NCBI GenBank assembly: GCA_022822365.1 | Contig: JAJEBV010000008.1 | Location: 62,001-126,000, forward strand | Direction: 5' to 3' | DNA from: Thermoanaerobaculia bacterium | Lineage (GTDB): Bacteria; Acidobacteriota; Thermoanaerobaculia; Multivoradales; Multivoraceae | Length of the DNA stretch: 64,000 bases | Part shown: piece after piece, positions 8,309-17,446 of the stretch | How the letters are laid out: each line of letters starts with the position of its first letter | Numbering within the stretch: position 1 is the stretch's first letter | Translations under genes and position numbers: made by a program | The notes under the pieces: model-generated | What the model saw: the letters and a program-made list of their open reading frames with translations, nothing else | Told to the model about the DNA's origin: nothing | Databases searched by the model: none

Positions 8309-9917
8309 GGTCCACGGCAACCCAGCCGGGCCGGCTCGTGCGAGACTGAAGAAGGAACTCGGAGACTTCCAGACGCCGCCGGACCTGGCGCTGGCGGCCA
8401 CTGGTGTTCTGCGGGCGGCCGGCAACCGCCCAGCCCGGCTTCTTGAGCCGACCTGCGGCAAGGGCTCCTTCCTTCGCGCCGCAGCCGAGCAACTCGGCAG
8501 TCCTCTGGAGATGTTCGGCATCGAGATCCAGCCCCGGTACGTCGAAGAGGCCCGCGAAACGCTCCGCGAGCATCCCCCTGCGGGCATCGACTGGCAGGTC
8601 CGGACCGGCGACATCTTCAGCTACGACCTGGGCGCTCTTCCCTGGCGCACGTCGGGGCCCCTTCTCGTACTCGGGAACCCGCCCTGGATCACGCTTGCCG
8701 AGTTGGGCGCCATGGATTCCGGGCACGTTCCACAGCGCTCCAACGTCCGATCCGTGCGGGGCATCGACGCACTGACGGGCGACTCGAACTTCGACGTAGC
8801 CGAGTACATCTGGATGCGACTGCTGACCGAACTGCGGGAACAGTCTCCTACCGTAGCCATGCTCTGCAAGACCTCCGTGGCGCGGCGAGTCCTCCTGCTC
8901 GCCCGCCGCCTTCGACTTCCGATAGCGGAATCAACCCTGTGGCGCTTCGACGCCCAGCGGTCATTCGGCGTCGCAGCCGACGCGGGCCTGTTCATGATCC
9001 GTCTGGATGGCGTTGGCGGCCGCTACGACTGCAAGGTCTACGAGTCCTTCACCGCTCCCGCTCCTGTCACGACGATGGGCATCGTCGACGGCGGCCTCGT
9101 GGCCGATGTTGCTTCTCACCGGAGGTCGCGGTTCTTCGACGGTCGGTCGCCGATCGAGTGGCGCCAGGGAATCAAGCACGACGCCTCGAAGATCCTCGAA
9201 TTGAAACGCAACGAGGGCGGCCTTTGGCAGAACGGACTTGCCGAACCGGTTGATGTCGAAAATGACTGGTCATTTCCTCTGACGAAAGGATCAGATATCT
9301 ACCGAGGCCGCGAGCCCAGCAGACGCGTCATCGTCACACAGCGATCTCTTGGTGAGAATCCGCGAGTCCTGCACAGGATGGCACCAAAGCTCTGGAAGTA
9401 CCTGCGACACCACGAAGACCATTTCGCCCGGCGCAAGTCGTCGGTGTATCGATCTCGACCGGAGTTTTCGATGTTCGGCATCGGCCCATACACGTTCAGC
9501 CCATGGAAGGTGGCCGTGTGCAGCCTCTGGAAGGAACCGCGCTTCCGGGTTCTGCCTCCCATGGACGGCCAGCCGGTTCTCTGTGACGACACCTCGTACT
9601 TCCTGCCATGTACCAACGCCGAGCAAGCGGCCATCGTCGCAGCGACTCTCCGCAGCGAACCCGCCAGGAACCTCCTCAGATCGCTCGTCTTCGTCGATGC
9701 GAAGCGGGTGGTGACCAAGAAACTGCTCCAGCGGATCGATCTGCGCGCGATTCTCTCCAGGGATCGGGACGAGATCGTGAAAGACGCAACGACCATCTCG
9801 GCCGAGTTCCTGCCGTCAAGTGCTCCCGACCCCGACATCGAAGCCGAGGCAGACTCCCTCCTTCGCCAATGGTCGCCTGCCGAGCGCTCCCTGCCGTTCG
9901 ACGAACCGGCCTCGTAA
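8286..9917 (+). CDS. DNA adenine-N6 methyltransferase of type II R-M system
   Basis: I place the start at GTG 8286, inside the nuclease gene, because GGGGAGG (about 8272) is a good ribosome binding site and the resulting N-terminus (MSTISSAKVHGN) leads straight into the domain. The 543-residue product has LLEPTCGKGSFLRAA (SAM-binding motif I), FGIEIQPRYVEEA (motif II) and LVLGNPPW (motif IV, NPPW, typical of N6-adenine enzymes). The C-terminal half, with no clear motifs, is likely the target-recognition region. It would protect host DNA from the upstream nuclease. The overlap delays methylase translation relative to transcription of the nuclease, which is unusual; coupling may balance this. 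Confidence 0.85.
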   Translation: MSTISSAKVHGNPAGPARARLKKELGDFQTPPDLALAATGVLRAAGNRPARLLEPTCGKGSFLRAAAEQLGSPLEMFGIEIQPRYVEEARETLREHPPAGIDWQVRTGDIFSYDLGALPWRTSGPLLVLGNPPWITLAELGAMDSGHVPQRSNVRSVRGIDALTGDSNFDVAEYIWMRLLTELREQSPTVAMLCKTSVARRVLLLARRLRLPIAESTLWRFDAQRSFGVAADAGLFMIRLDGVGGRYDCKVYESFTAPAPVTTMGIVDGGLVADVASHRRSRFFDGRSPIEWRQGIKHDASKILELKRNEGGLWQNGLAEPVDVENDWSFPLTKGSDIYRGREPSRRVIVTQRSLGENPRVLHRMAPKLWKYLRHHEDHFARRKSSVYRSRPEFSMFGIGPYTFSPWKVAVCSLWKEPRFRVLPPMDGQPVLCDDTSYFLPCTNAEQAAIVAATLRSEPARNLLRSLVFVDAKRVVTKKLLQRIDLRAILSRDRDEIVKDATTISAEFLPSSAPDPDIEAEADSLLRQWSPAERSLPFDEPAS

Positions 9918-9972
9918 CCGGAGAACAGGCCTGCCTGAGGTTTCCGCCAAACCGACCAACCCGAGACCACCC

Positions 9973-11148
9973 ATGACCCCACCGCAGATCGACGAAGCCC
10001 GCGCCCTCGACCACCTGATGGACCTGCTCGCCATCGAGGGCCTGAGCGGCCGCGAGGGCAAGGTCGCGGCGGCCGTGCGTGAGAAGCTCCTCGCCGCGGG
10101 CTGCGAGCCGTCCTGGATCGGCCACGACGACGCGAACGAGCGGATTCCCGGCGACTACGAAGTCGGCAACCTGATCGTCGACCTGCCGGGCACGAGGCCC
10201 GGGCCGCGACGGCTGTTCATGGGGCACATGGACACGGTGCCGCTCTGCCGGGGCGCGGTGCCGGTGCGGCGAAACGGGCGGATCGAGGCCGAGGGCGACA
10301 CGGCGCTCGGCGGCGACAACCGGACCTCGATCGGCGCCCTCGTGACGATGGTCGAGACCCTGCTCGAGCAGGAAGTGCCGCATCCGCCCACCACGGTGCT
10401 GATGACGGTCGGCGAGGAGGTCGGCCTGTGGGGCGCGCGAACCGTGGAGTTGGAGCGCCTCGGGAACCCGGAGATGGGCTTCAACATCGACTCCGGCGCG
10501 CCGCACGTGGTGATCATCGGCGCGACCGGGGCCGACCGCTGGCAGGTCGACATCCACGGCAAGTCTTCGCACGCGGGCGTTCATCCCGAGCACGGGGTCT
10601 CCGCGGCGCTGATCGCCTCCCGCGCGGTGGCCGACGTGGCCGCCCGGGGCTTCTTCGGCAAGATCGAGTTGCCGGCCGGCAGCGGCACCTCGAACATCGG
10701 CCGGATGGCCGGTGGCGAGGCGAGCAACCAGGTCACGGACCACGTCTTCGTCTCCGGCGAGTCGCGGAGCCACGACAAGGCGTTCCTGGCGCGGATCACG
10801 GCCGCCTGGCGCGACGCATTCCAGCAGGCCGCCCGGAGCGTCACGAGCTCCGGCGGCCAGTGCGGCCGCGTCGACTTCCGGGCCGAAACCGACTACGAGG
10901 CGTTCGAGATGCCGAGGGACTCACCGCCCGTGCAGCTCGCCGCGGAAAGGGTCCGCGCGGTTCTCGGCGTGGAAGCCGAGTACCTCGTCGCCAACGGCGG
11001 GCTCGACGCGAACTACCTGAACGCCAAGGGCCTGCCCACGGTGACCCTGGGCGCCGGCCAGCACAACCCTCACACCGTGGACGAGTACGTCGACGTCCAG
11101 GAGTACGTCGACGGCTGCCGAACCATCGCCGCCATTGCCGCGGCCTGA
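9973..11148 (+). CDS. M20-family metallopeptidase, peptidase T-like
   Basis: Translation from ATG 9973 gives 391 residues beginning MTPPQIDEARALDHLMDLLAIEG. Metal-binding residues are present: GHMDTVP (His and Asp), GGDNRTS (bridging Asp), GEEVG (catalytic and metal Glu), NIDSG and the late GAGQHNPHT (His). A dimerisation-domain segment HGKSSHAGVHPEHG lies between. This is the M20 di-zinc aminopeptidase/tripeptidase layout, closest in feel to peptidase T-like (M20B) proteins. It is cytoplasmic with no signal peptide. An upstream open extension exists but overlaps the methyltransferase and looks non-coding. The SDR gene follows 18 bases later. Confidence 0.88.
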   Translation: MTPPQIDEARALDHLMDLLAIEGLSGREGKVAAAVREKLLAAGCEPSWIGHDDANERIPGDYEVGNLIVDLPGTRPGPRRLFMGHMDTVPLCRGAVPVRRNGRIEAEGDTALGGDNRTSIGALVTMVETLLEQEVPHPPTTVLMTVGEEVGLWGARTVELERLGNPEMGFNIDSGAPHVVIIGATGADRWQVDIHGKSSHAGVHPEHGVSAALIASRAVADVAARGFFGKIELPAGSGTSNIGRMAGGEASNQVTDHVFVSGESRSHDKAFLARITAAWRDAFQQAARSVTSSGGQCGRVDFRAETDYEAFEMPRDSPPVQLAAERVRAVLGVEAEYLVANGGLDANYLNAKGLPTVTLGAGQHNPHTVDEYVDVQEYVDGCRTIAAIAAA

Positions 11149-11166
11149 GACTGGAGGCTCTCCGAA

Positions 11167-12084
11167 ATGAACACTCGCATGCTGCACGAGAAGGTGATCG
11201 TCGTCACCGGTGCGGGCCGCGGCATCGGCCGCGACATCGCGCTCCTCGCCGCTTCCCACGGCGCTTCGGTCGTCGTCAACGACCTCGGCGGGTCCGAACG
11301 CGGCGACGGCGGCGACCAGACGCCAGCCCAGGCCGTCGCCTCCGAGATCCAGGCTGCCGGCGGCCGCGCCGCCGCGAACTACGAGAGCGTCGCCGACCAC
11401 GACGGCGCCGGACGGATCGTCGAACAGGCGCTGGACGAGTTCGGCCAGATCGACGGCGTCGTGAACAACGCCGGCATCCTGCGCGACGGCATCTTCCACA
11501 AGATGACCGAGAGCGACTGGGACGCGGTGATCTCCGTGCATCTCAAGGGCAGCTTCAACATGGCGCGGGCCGCCGCCCCCCACTACCGCAAGCAGATCGG
11601 CGGCGCCTTCGTCCACATGACCTCGACCTCGGGCCTGATCGGCAACTTCGGCCAGGCGAACTACGCCGCGGCCAAGCTCGGCATCGTCGGCCTGTCGAAG
11701 TCCCTGGCGCTCGACATGCAGCGCTTCGAGGTGCGCTCGAACTGCATCGCCCCGTTCGCCTGGTCGCGGCTGATCGGCACGATCCCGACCGCCAACCCGG
11801 CCCAGGCCGCCCGCGTCGCAAAGATGAAGGAAATGACCCCGGCCCTGGTCGCGCCGCTCGCCGTCTACCTGCTGAGCGACGGGGCGAAGGACGTCAGCGG
11901 CCAGATCTTCGCGGTGCGAAAGAACGAGATCTTCCTGATGAGCCAGCCCCGGCCGGTCCGCTCGGTCCACAACGGCGACGGCTGGTCCCCGGAGACGATC
12001 GCCGAGCACGGCATGCCGGCCCTGGCCGGGTCGTTCCACGACCTCGACCGGACGACCGACGTGTTCACCTGGGATCCGACCTAG
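11167..12084 (+). CDS. Short-chain dehydrogenase/reductase, 3-hydroxyacyl-CoA dehydrogenase-like
   Basis: The 305-residue protein shows VVTGAGRGIGRDIA (nucleotide-binding Gly motif), VNDLGG, NNAGILRD, Ser in HMTSTSG and the catalytic Tyr-x3-Lys in NYAAAK. The longer-than-usual insertion after VVVNDLGGSERGDGG resembles the SDR domain of peroxisomal multifunctional enzyme type 2 (HSD17B4-like), which oxidises 3-hydroxyacyl-CoAs. It sits downstream of the peptidase and ends 7 bases from the convergent Tsx-like gene; thiolase and crotonase genes close by support a role in acyl-CoA metabolism. The specific substrate is inferred only from this context. Confidence 0.85.
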   Translation: MNTRMLHEKVIVVTGAGRGIGRDIALLAASHGASVVVNDLGGSERGDGGDQTPAQAVASEIQAAGGRAAANYESVADHDGAGRIVEQALDEFGQIDGVVNNAGILRDGIFHKMTESDWDAVISVHLKGSFNMARAAAPHYRKQIGGAFVHMTSTSGLIGNFGQANYAAAKLGIVGLSKSLALDMQRFEVRSNCIAPFAWSRLIGTIPTANPAQAARVAKMKEMTPALVAPLAVYLLSDGAKDVSGQIFAVRKNEIFLMSQPRPVRSVHNGDGWSPETIAEHGMPALAGSFHDLDRTTDVFTWDPT

Positions 12085-12091
12085 GCGGCGC

Positions 12092-12910
12092 CTACAACTG
12101 CCAGGCCAGCAGCAACTGGACGGCGCTCTCGTCTTCGTCCGTGCCGAGCTTGTTGCTCCAGTACTGGTACTCGATGCCCGCGAACAGCTTGCCGGCGTCG
12201 CCGCCGAACGCCTTGCCCGCGTCCCAGCGGAACTGCGGCTGGGCCAGGATGGTGCCGGCGTAGGTCGTTCCGAACTCGTTCGTCACGCTGCCGATGTACT
12301 CGGCGTGGCCGGTGATCTGGAAGCTCTGACCGCCGACGTCGAACAGGTACAGCCAGTTGACGTCGAACGTCCAACTGTCGTCGGTCTTCGGAGCGCCGCC
12401 GGCGCCGACCCCGCTGCTGCCGTCGAGGTACAGCATCAGGTCCGTGTTCAGGAAGATGAACCCGGGCGCCTTCCAGGCGAGTCGCAGACCCGGCAGGTAC
12501 TTGACGACCTTCGCGTCACCCGCCGCGTTCAGCCCGGCGATGAAGCCGACATCGGCCAGCGGGCCGCCTCCGACCGTCTTCCCGGTCATCTTGCCCAGGC
12601 TCAACGTCGGGTACCACTCGGCGTAGAAGTCCCGTTCGTTGAAGCCGTCGCGGCCCCTGTCGTCGAGGTAGTCGATGAAGAAGAAGCTGTCGCCGTACTT
12701 CCATTGCGTCGCCTGCTGCAGGGTCAGGACGAAGCTCTCTTCCTCCTGAGCGGAGAACGGGTTCAGCAGTTCGCCGAACTGGAAGTGGAACTCGGTCTGC
12801 GCGGTGGCCGGCGCGGTAGCCGCGACAAGCGCGGCGAGGACGGCAAGGGCGGCGACGGCGAAATGGCGCCGCCGCCCGAACCCGCTCCGTCCGCCGCAGC
12901 CGAGCCTCAC
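12092..12910 (-). CDS. Tsx/OmpK-like outer-membrane channel
   Basis: The start is a GTG at 12910 that overlaps the thiolase stop (GTGA). It gives a 272-residue protein with an Arg-rich n-region (RRRH), a hydrophobic core and a cleavage site after ATAQ, so it is exported. The mature part starts [14 protein letters not shown], has the [15 protein letters not shown] segment typical of the nucleoside-channel (Tsx/OmpK) family, and alternates amphipathic strands up to the C-terminal LLLAWQL, whose hydrophobic end fits outer-membrane insertion. Tsx-type barrels pass nucleosides and some antibiotics. Translational coupling to a thiolase is odd and hints at a different substrate, perhaps lipidic. Confidence 0.7.
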   Translation of the reverse strand: MRLGCGGRSGFGRRRHFAVAALAVLAALVAATAPATAQTEFHFQFGELLNPFSAQEEESFVLTLQQATQWKYGDSFFFIDYLDDRGRDGFNERDFYAEWYPTLSLGKMTGKTVGGGPLADVGFIAGLNAAGDAKVVKYLPGLRLAWKAPGFIFLNTDLMLYLDGSSGVGAGGAPKTDDSWTFDVNWLYLFDVGGQSFQITGHAEYIGSVTNEFGTTYAGTILAQPQFRWDAGKAFGGDAGKLFAGIEYQYWSNKLGTDEDESAVQLLLAWQL

Positions 12911-14088
12911 GCCACCTCGAACAGCCCCGCGGCGCCCATGCCGCCGCCGATGCACATCGTGACGACGACGTTCTTCGCGCCGCGGCGCTTGCCTTCGATC
13001 AGCGCGTGGCCGACCAGGCGCGCGCCGCTCATGCCGTACGGGTGGCCGATCGAGATCGCGCCGCCGTTCACGTTCAGCTTCTCGTTCGGGATGCCCAGCC
13101 GGTCGCGGCAGTAGATGACCTGGACCGCGAAGGCCTCGTTGAGCTCCCAGAGGTCGATGTCGTCGACCGTCAGGCCGTGGCGCTCGAGCAGCTTCGGCAC
13201 GGCAAAGACGGGGCCGATGCCCATCTCGTCCGGCTCGCAGCCGGCCACCGCCATGCCCTTGTAGATGCCCAGGGGTTCCAGGCCCCGCTGCTCGGCCAGC
13301 TTCGAGTCCATCACGACGCAGGCGGACGCGCCGTCGGAGAGCTGGCTCGCGTTGCCGGCCGTGATCGTGCCGTTCTCGCGCACCGGCTTCAATCCGGCCA
13401 GGCCCTCGATCGTCGTGGTGGGCCGGTTGCCCTCGTCCTGGCTCAGCTCGACCTCGCCGAAGCTGATGTCGCCGGTCGCCTTGTCGAGGATCATCTTCGT
13501 CGCCTTCATCGTGATGATCTCGTCGTCGAAGGCGCCCGCCTCCTGGCCGGCGGCGGTCCGCTGCTGGCTCTGCAGGCCGTACTCGTCCTGCTGCTCGCGG
13601 CTGACGTTGTAGCGCTTCGCCACGACTTCCGCGGTGTCGATCATGGGCAGGTGGAGATCCGGCTTGTTCTCCTTGATCCAGGGATCGGGAACACGGAAGT
13701 GGTTCATCTTGTCGTTCTGCACCAGGCTGATCGAGTCGATGCCGCCGGCCACCACGACCGGCGCCCCGTCGATCACCACCTGCTTGGCGGCGGTGGCGAT
13801 CGCCATCAGGCCCGACGAACACTGCCGGTCCATCGTCATCCCCGCCACCTCGACCGGCATGCCGGCCCGAATCGCGCACTGCCGGGCGACGTTGTTGCCC
13901 TGGGTGCCCTGTTGCATGGCGCAGCCCATGACGACGTCGTCGACCTCGCCCGGCTCGACACCCGCGCGTTCGACCGCGGCCGCAATCGCCGCCGCGCCCA
14001 TGGTCGGCGATTCGAGGTTGTTGAACGCGCCGCGATAGGCCTTGCCGATCGGCGTGCGGGCGGTGGAAACGATGACGGCTTCAGTCAT
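12907..14088 (-). CDS. Acetyl-CoA C-acyltransferase (thiolase)
   Basis: Start chosen at ATG 14088 ([17 protein letters not shown]), preceded by GGGAG; longer frames add a non-homologous leader. The 393-residue enzyme has the nucleophile Cys90 in DRQCSSG, the catalytic His in [18 protein letters not shown] and the C-terminal [10 protein letters not shown] with the second Cys. Thiolases cleave 3-ketoacyl-CoA in beta-oxidation or condense two acetyl-CoA. Neighbouring crotonase (14175-15026) and SDR genes fit a degradative acyl-CoA role. The stop is shared with the start of the Tsx-like channel. Confidence 0.93.
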   Translation of the reverse strand: MTEAVIVSTARTPIGKAYRGAFNNLESPTMGAAAIAAAVERAGVEPGEVDDVVMGCAMQQGTQGNNVARQCAIRAGMPVEVAGMTMDRQCSSGLMAIATAAKQVVIDGAPVVVAGGIDSISLVQNDKMNHFRVPDPWIKENKPDLHLPMIDTAEVVAKRYNVSREQQDEYGLQSQQRTAAGQEAGAFDDEIITMKATKMILDKATGDISFGEVELSQDEGNRPTTTIEGLAGLKPVRENGTITAGNASQLSDGASACVVMDSKLAEQRGLEPLGIYKGMAVAGCEPDEMGIGPVFAVPKLLERHGLTVDDIDLWELNEAFAVQVIYCRDRLGIPNEKLNVNGGAISIGHPYGMSGARLVGHALIEGKRRGAKNVVVTMCIGGGMGAAGLFEVA

Positions 14089-14174
14089 GGAGAAGCTCCC
14101 TGGCTTGGATGGTTGCTGGTGTACTTGGGACCTGTCGAGCACGGCAGAATACCACCTACCGTCCGGTCGGTCGG

Positions 14175-15026
14175 TCACTCCTCCAGCCAGGCGTTGAAGC
14201 TGGGCTTCCGCTTCTCGCGGAACGCCGCGACGCCCTCCCGGGAGTCCGGGTGATGGTCGGCCATCGGCGTCCGGGCCGCGATGTCCTCGAGCGACTGCTC
14301 CCAGGTCTGGTCCGCGGCGTTGTAGAGGCTGCGCTTCAGCAGCCGCATCGCCACCTGGGGGCCGTTGGCGAGCTCCCGGGCGAGGTCCATGGCCCGCGAC
14401 ATCAGGGCGTCGGGCTCAACGACCTCGTGCACTAGGCCGAGTTCGAGCGCCTCTGCCGCGCCAACGAGCCTGCTCCGCATCAGGAAGTCCATCGTCTTCG
14501 GCAACCCCATCATCTGCAGCAGCAGGTACTGGCCGCCTTCGTCCGGGAGCAGCCCGAAGCGCAGCGTGCCGCTGCCCATGCGGGCCGCCGTAGAAGCGAT
14601 CCGGAAATCGCAACTCAGCGCCAGCGAGAAACCGGTCTGCACCGCGACGCCGTTCATCGCCGCGACCGTCAGCTTGTCCATGCCGCGGATCGCCGTGTTG
14701 ATGGGCTGGGAGATCTTGCGCAGGCCGTTGATCGTGCCGAGCACGTTGTCGTGGCCGCGGTGGATGTCCGGCACCAGCGCCTCGCCGCGGCGGCCCTTGT
14801 CCTGGCCGCTGATATCGTCACCGGCCGAGAACGCCCGGCCGCTGCCGGCAAAGAGCACGACCCGCACCGAGTCCTCCATCGCGGCCTGGGTGAGCGTCTC
14901 CAGCAGGTCCCGTTTCATCGGCGCGTCCATGCCGTTGAGCCGGTCCGGCCGGTTGAAGGTCACCACGAGGATCCCGGGATCCTCCATGGACACCTCGAAG
15001 CCCCTGAACTCGCCTGTCTGGATCAT
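14175..15026 (-). CDS. Enoyl-CoA hydratase/isomerase family protein
   Basis: This 283-residue crotonase-fold protein has [12 protein letters not shown], the first oxyanion loop [13 protein letters not shown], and the second, [21 protein letters not shown]. The Asp-Glu of [11 protein letters not shown] sits in the usual catalytic position. It lies 86 bases upstream of the thiolase on the same strand, so the two may be one transcript for beta-oxidation-like chemistry. It differs in sequence from the crotonase at 1217-2059, so this is not a local duplication. Hydratase versus isomerase activity cannot be decided. Confidence 0.9.
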   Translation of the reverse strand: MIQTGEFRGFEVSMEDPGILVVTFNRPDRLNGMDAPMKRDLLETLTQAAMEDSVRVVLFAGSGRAFSAGDDISGQDKGRRGEALVPDIHRGHDNVLGTINGLRKISQPINTAIRGMDKLTVAAMNGVAVQTGFSLALSCDFRIASTAARMGSGTLRFGLLPDEGGQYLLLQMMGLPKTMDFLMRSRLVGAAEALELGLVHEVVEPDALMSRAMDLARELANGPQVAMRLLKRSLYNAADQTWEQSLEDIAARTPMADHHPDSREGVAAFREKRKPSFNAWLEE

Positions 15027-15227
15027 GCCTGCCGCCCCTTGCCGATCTGTCGGTGTGCGATGCCGTGAGAGCCGGCGATTGTGGCACAGGCGAACCGAAG
15101 AGTCAGGGTGTTACAGCCACGGCCCGAGGCTGGCTTGCCACGACGCCCTCCTCCCGTGTTACCGTGAGCCCACTCGACCGGCGGCTCTCAGGAGCCTCTA
15201 CACGAAACCAGGGAGAACGATCCAACA

Positions 15228-15602
15228 ATGAAGCGGTTCCTGATCGGGCTTTTGGCATCCGCCCTGGCAACGGCCCTCGTGTCGACGGCCCTTTTCGCCT
15301 CCGGTTCCATCGCGGCCGGCAAGGGCATGAATCCCCGCGACGCCTACACCCTGGGCAAGGCGCTCACCTTCGAGAAACTCGTCTGCGCATCCTGTCCGCT
15401 CAACAAGCGCGACCTCGACCGCGACCGGGCGCAGAGCCTCAAGAACAGCCTGGAAGCCCGCGACGAGACGGAGAAACCCGGCACCCCGGACGACGAACAC
15501 GTCGCCGTCCTATGCCCCGGCGCCGGCGCCGCCGCCTGCGACGGCAAGCCGGACGAGCAGGAGCTTGTCCACTTCTATCTGACTCGCCGCTACAAGCTGT
15601 AG
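15228..15602 (+). CDS. Exported small four-cysteine protein, unknown function
   Basis: The ATG at 15228 is preceded by the ribosome binding site AGGGAGAA. The 124-residue product has a signal peptide (MKRFLIGLLASALATALVS, cleavage probably after SIAA) and a small mature domain. Four cysteines occur as LVCASC and VLCPGAGAAACDG. The first pair resembles a metal or disulfide C-x2-C but there is no heme CxxCH. The C-terminus LVHFYLTRRYKL is basic and aromatic. The gene is followed after 16 bases by a beta-barrel protein, suggesting a periplasmic partner. I do not recognise the family. The upstream gap holds TTGCCA (15135-15140) about 18 bases before a GTTACC-like -10. Confidence 0.65.
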   Translation: MKRFLIGLLASALATALVSTALFASGSIAAGKGMNPRDAYTLGKALTFEKLVCASCPLNKRDLDRDRAQSLKNSLEARDETEKPGTPDDEHVAVLCPGAGAAACDGKPDEQELVHFYLTRRYKL

Positions 15603-15618
15603 CAACGGAGACGCTCAC

Positions 15619-16545
15619 GTGACCTTGAGAATCAGCGGGACGACTGCGTCCACCGTTCGCGCTTCCCTCCTCGCCGCCGCAGTAGGCACAAGCTTCGCCG
15701 CGGCCCCCGTTGCGGCCCAGAGTTCGCCCTGGCTTCCCGCTCCCGGCGCTGGCGACATCACCATCTCCTACGTCTCGCAGGAAGCGACGGAGTTCTACCG
15801 GCAGACAGAGAAGCGGCCCACCCCCGGCGGCGGCAACAACCTGGAGCAGCAGACCCTGTGGGTGAACGGCCGCTACGGTCTCGCCGACGCCTGGGCACTC
15901 GACTTCCAGGTCGGCACGGCGGAAAGCACCTTCCCGGCCGGGCCCAACCCGCCCTTCCCGCCGAAGGAGAACCTGAGCGGCCTCGTCGATGTCTCGGCCG
16001 GCATCGTCTGGCGCATGTCGGACGAACTGACGGGCAGCGGGGCGAGCACCGCCCTGCGGCTTGGCGTGATCGTCGCCGGCGACTACACGACCGGCTACAT
16101 CAGTTCGTTGGGTGACGGCGGGGACGGCGCGGAGCTGTCCTTCATCGCCGGCAAACTCGTCGGCGACCGGGTCTCCCTCCTGGGCGAGGTCGGCTACCGG
16201 AACCGCAGCAGCAACGTGCCGGCCGACGTCTTCCTCAACCTGTCCGCCGGAACAACCCTCGGCAGCCGCGTCGGGCTGAATGTCGGCTACCGGATGAACG
16301 ACGCGGAGTCCTCCGGGCTTGACATCGGCGTACCGCCGTTCTCTCCCGCCCGCTTCCCGGAACTCCAGGAAGACATCGAGCTCGTCACCGGCACGGTCAG
16401 TATCGCCCTCAGGAGCGGCGAGACGCCTGGTGCGATCGCCGTCGATTCCCTGGCCTTCACCTACGGGTCGGTCGTCGGCGGCCGCAACACAGCGGTCTCG
16501 GACGTGTTCAGCATCTCGCTCGGCTTCAACTTCGACACGTACTGA
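15619..16545 (+). CDS. Outer-membrane beta-barrel protein, unknown substrate
   Basis: A GTG start at 15619 gives 308 residues with a signal peptide ending PVAAQ. The mature chain is built of alternating strands (ITISYVSQ, TLWVNGRYGLADAWALDFQVG, ALRLGVIVAGDYTTGY, VSLLGEVGYRNR, VGLNVGYRMND) and ends in ISLGFNFDTY, with a terminal aromatic residue as in outer-membrane barrels. This is the pattern of a porin-like or transport barrel rather than an enzyme. Close spacing to the four-Cys exported protein suggests a two-gene module. Downstream, repeat copy A (16559-16603) separates it from the convergent DUF547 gene and could end both transcripts. Confidence 0.7.
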   Translation: MTLRISGTTASTVRASLLAAAVGTSFAAAPVAAQSSPWLPAPGAGDITISYVSQEATEFYRQTEKRPTPGGGNNLEQQTLWVNGRYGLADAWALDFQVGTAESTFPAGPNPPFPPKENLSGLVDVSAGIVWRMSDELTGSGASTALRLGVIVAGDYTTGYISSLGDGGDGAELSFIAGKLVGDRVSLLGEVGYRNRSSNVPADVFLNLSAGTTLGSRVGLNVGYRMNDAESSGLDIGVPPFSPARFPELQEDIELVTGTVSIALRSGETPGAIAVDSLAFTYGSVVGGRNTAVSDVFSISLGFNFDTY

Positions 16546-16558
16546 GCGAGGCGGACTA

Positions 16559-16603
16559 CTGGGTGCGCCGGCGCCCACGCCGGCATCCGGCGCGAAGCGC
16601 CGG
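16559..16603. repeat. Modular double-hairpin repeat, copy A
   Basis: After CTGGGTGC come two tight hairpins: GCCGGCG (16567-16573)/CGCCGGC (16578-16584) with loop CCCA, and CCGGCGC (16587-16593)/GCGCCGG (16597-16603) with loop GAA. The copy lies between two convergent genes and may act as a bidirectional transcription end or as a REP-like element. Related copies lie at 23024-23049 and 23108-23158. Confidence 0.6.
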
Positions 16604-16624
16604 TTTCCGACTTGTCCGCACGGC

Positions 16625-17446
16625 TCAGGGCTCGTTCAGACTCCAGTCGTACTCGTAGTCGATCGACCCCTCGAATCCCTCGAGACGTGCGGCGAGGTTC
16701 TCGTCCGCGTAGTCGATGAGGTGGGCTACCACCGACTCCTCCGTGTTGCCGAAGTCCTCGGTGTACCAGTCGTAGATGCTCGAGATGACGATGAAGTCCT
16801 CGTCGACGAAGTCGACGCCGCGCGGGTTGTTCACGTAGTCGCGCGCGCCCTGCTCCAGCAACTCCTCCGTGTTGGCGGCGGTGAACGCTGTGGCCAACAA
16901 GTGGGGGCAGCCGTACGCGGCGCAGTTCACCGCGTAGTGGATCCGCTGGTCACGCCATAGCGGCCGCAGGATGCCGTGCTCGATGTCGTCCAGGCTGAGG
17001 TCCCGTCCGTTCACCTTCGCGTGCGGGTCCTGCCACGGGCCGGTGTTCGGGATGACGCCCTCGTGAATCTCCTTGATCGAATCGACGGGGTACTCCGACA
17101 GGACGACCTGGACCGTGACGGCGTTGTAGAGGTTGATCCAGAAGGCCATCTGCTCGGCGCGCGAGTAGGCCAGCGGATCCTGCCCCTCCAGGTAGTCGAT
17201 GTAGGCGCTCAGCTTCGCCGTGTCGCCGGCGTTGTCCGAAATCCCCGCGTAGTCGAAGAGGTTGACGCCCGAATCGTCGGTTCGGACATAGCCGTCCAGA
17301 ATCTCCTGCCAGGGACCGTGATCGATCGTCGCGGTGCTCGTTTCGTCGCTGATGTCCCAACCGCCAATGTCTATCGATTCCGGAGCGCCGCAGGCCACCG
17401 CCAGGACAACAGCTCCAGCAAGGCCCATCCACTTGCGATTCGTCAT
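16625..17446 (-). CDS. DUF547-domain lipoprotein
   Basis: The start ATG (17446-17444) overlaps the stop of the upstream glycosyltransferase (ATGA), so translation is coupled. The 273-residue product has a signal with lipobox AVACG. The body carries the DUF547 hallmarks: QMAFWINLYNAVTVQVVL, then DIEHGILRP, then IHYAVNCAAYGCPHLL, then FVDEDFIVISSIYDWYTEDF. DUF547 has a papain-like Cys/His arrangement by family proposal, and CAAYGC here would supply the Cys; activity is unproven. It is last in a minus-strand set with a GT-C glycosyltransferase, a BtuF-like protein and an RND transporter, which suggests cell-envelope work. Confidence 0.82.
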   Translation of the reverse strand: MTNRKWMGLAGAVVLAVACGAPESIDIGGWDISDETSTATIDHGPWQEILDGYVRTDDSGVNLFDYAGISDNAGDTAKLSAYIDYLEGQDPLAYSRAEQMAFWINLYNAVTVQVVLSEYPVDSIKEIHEGVIPNTGPWQDPHAKVNGRDLSLDDIEHGILRPLWRDQRIHYAVNCAAYGCPHLLATAFTAANTEELLEQGARDYVNNPRGVDFVDEDFIVISSIYDWYTEDFGNTEESVVAHLIDYADENLAARLEGFEGSIDYEYDWSLNEP

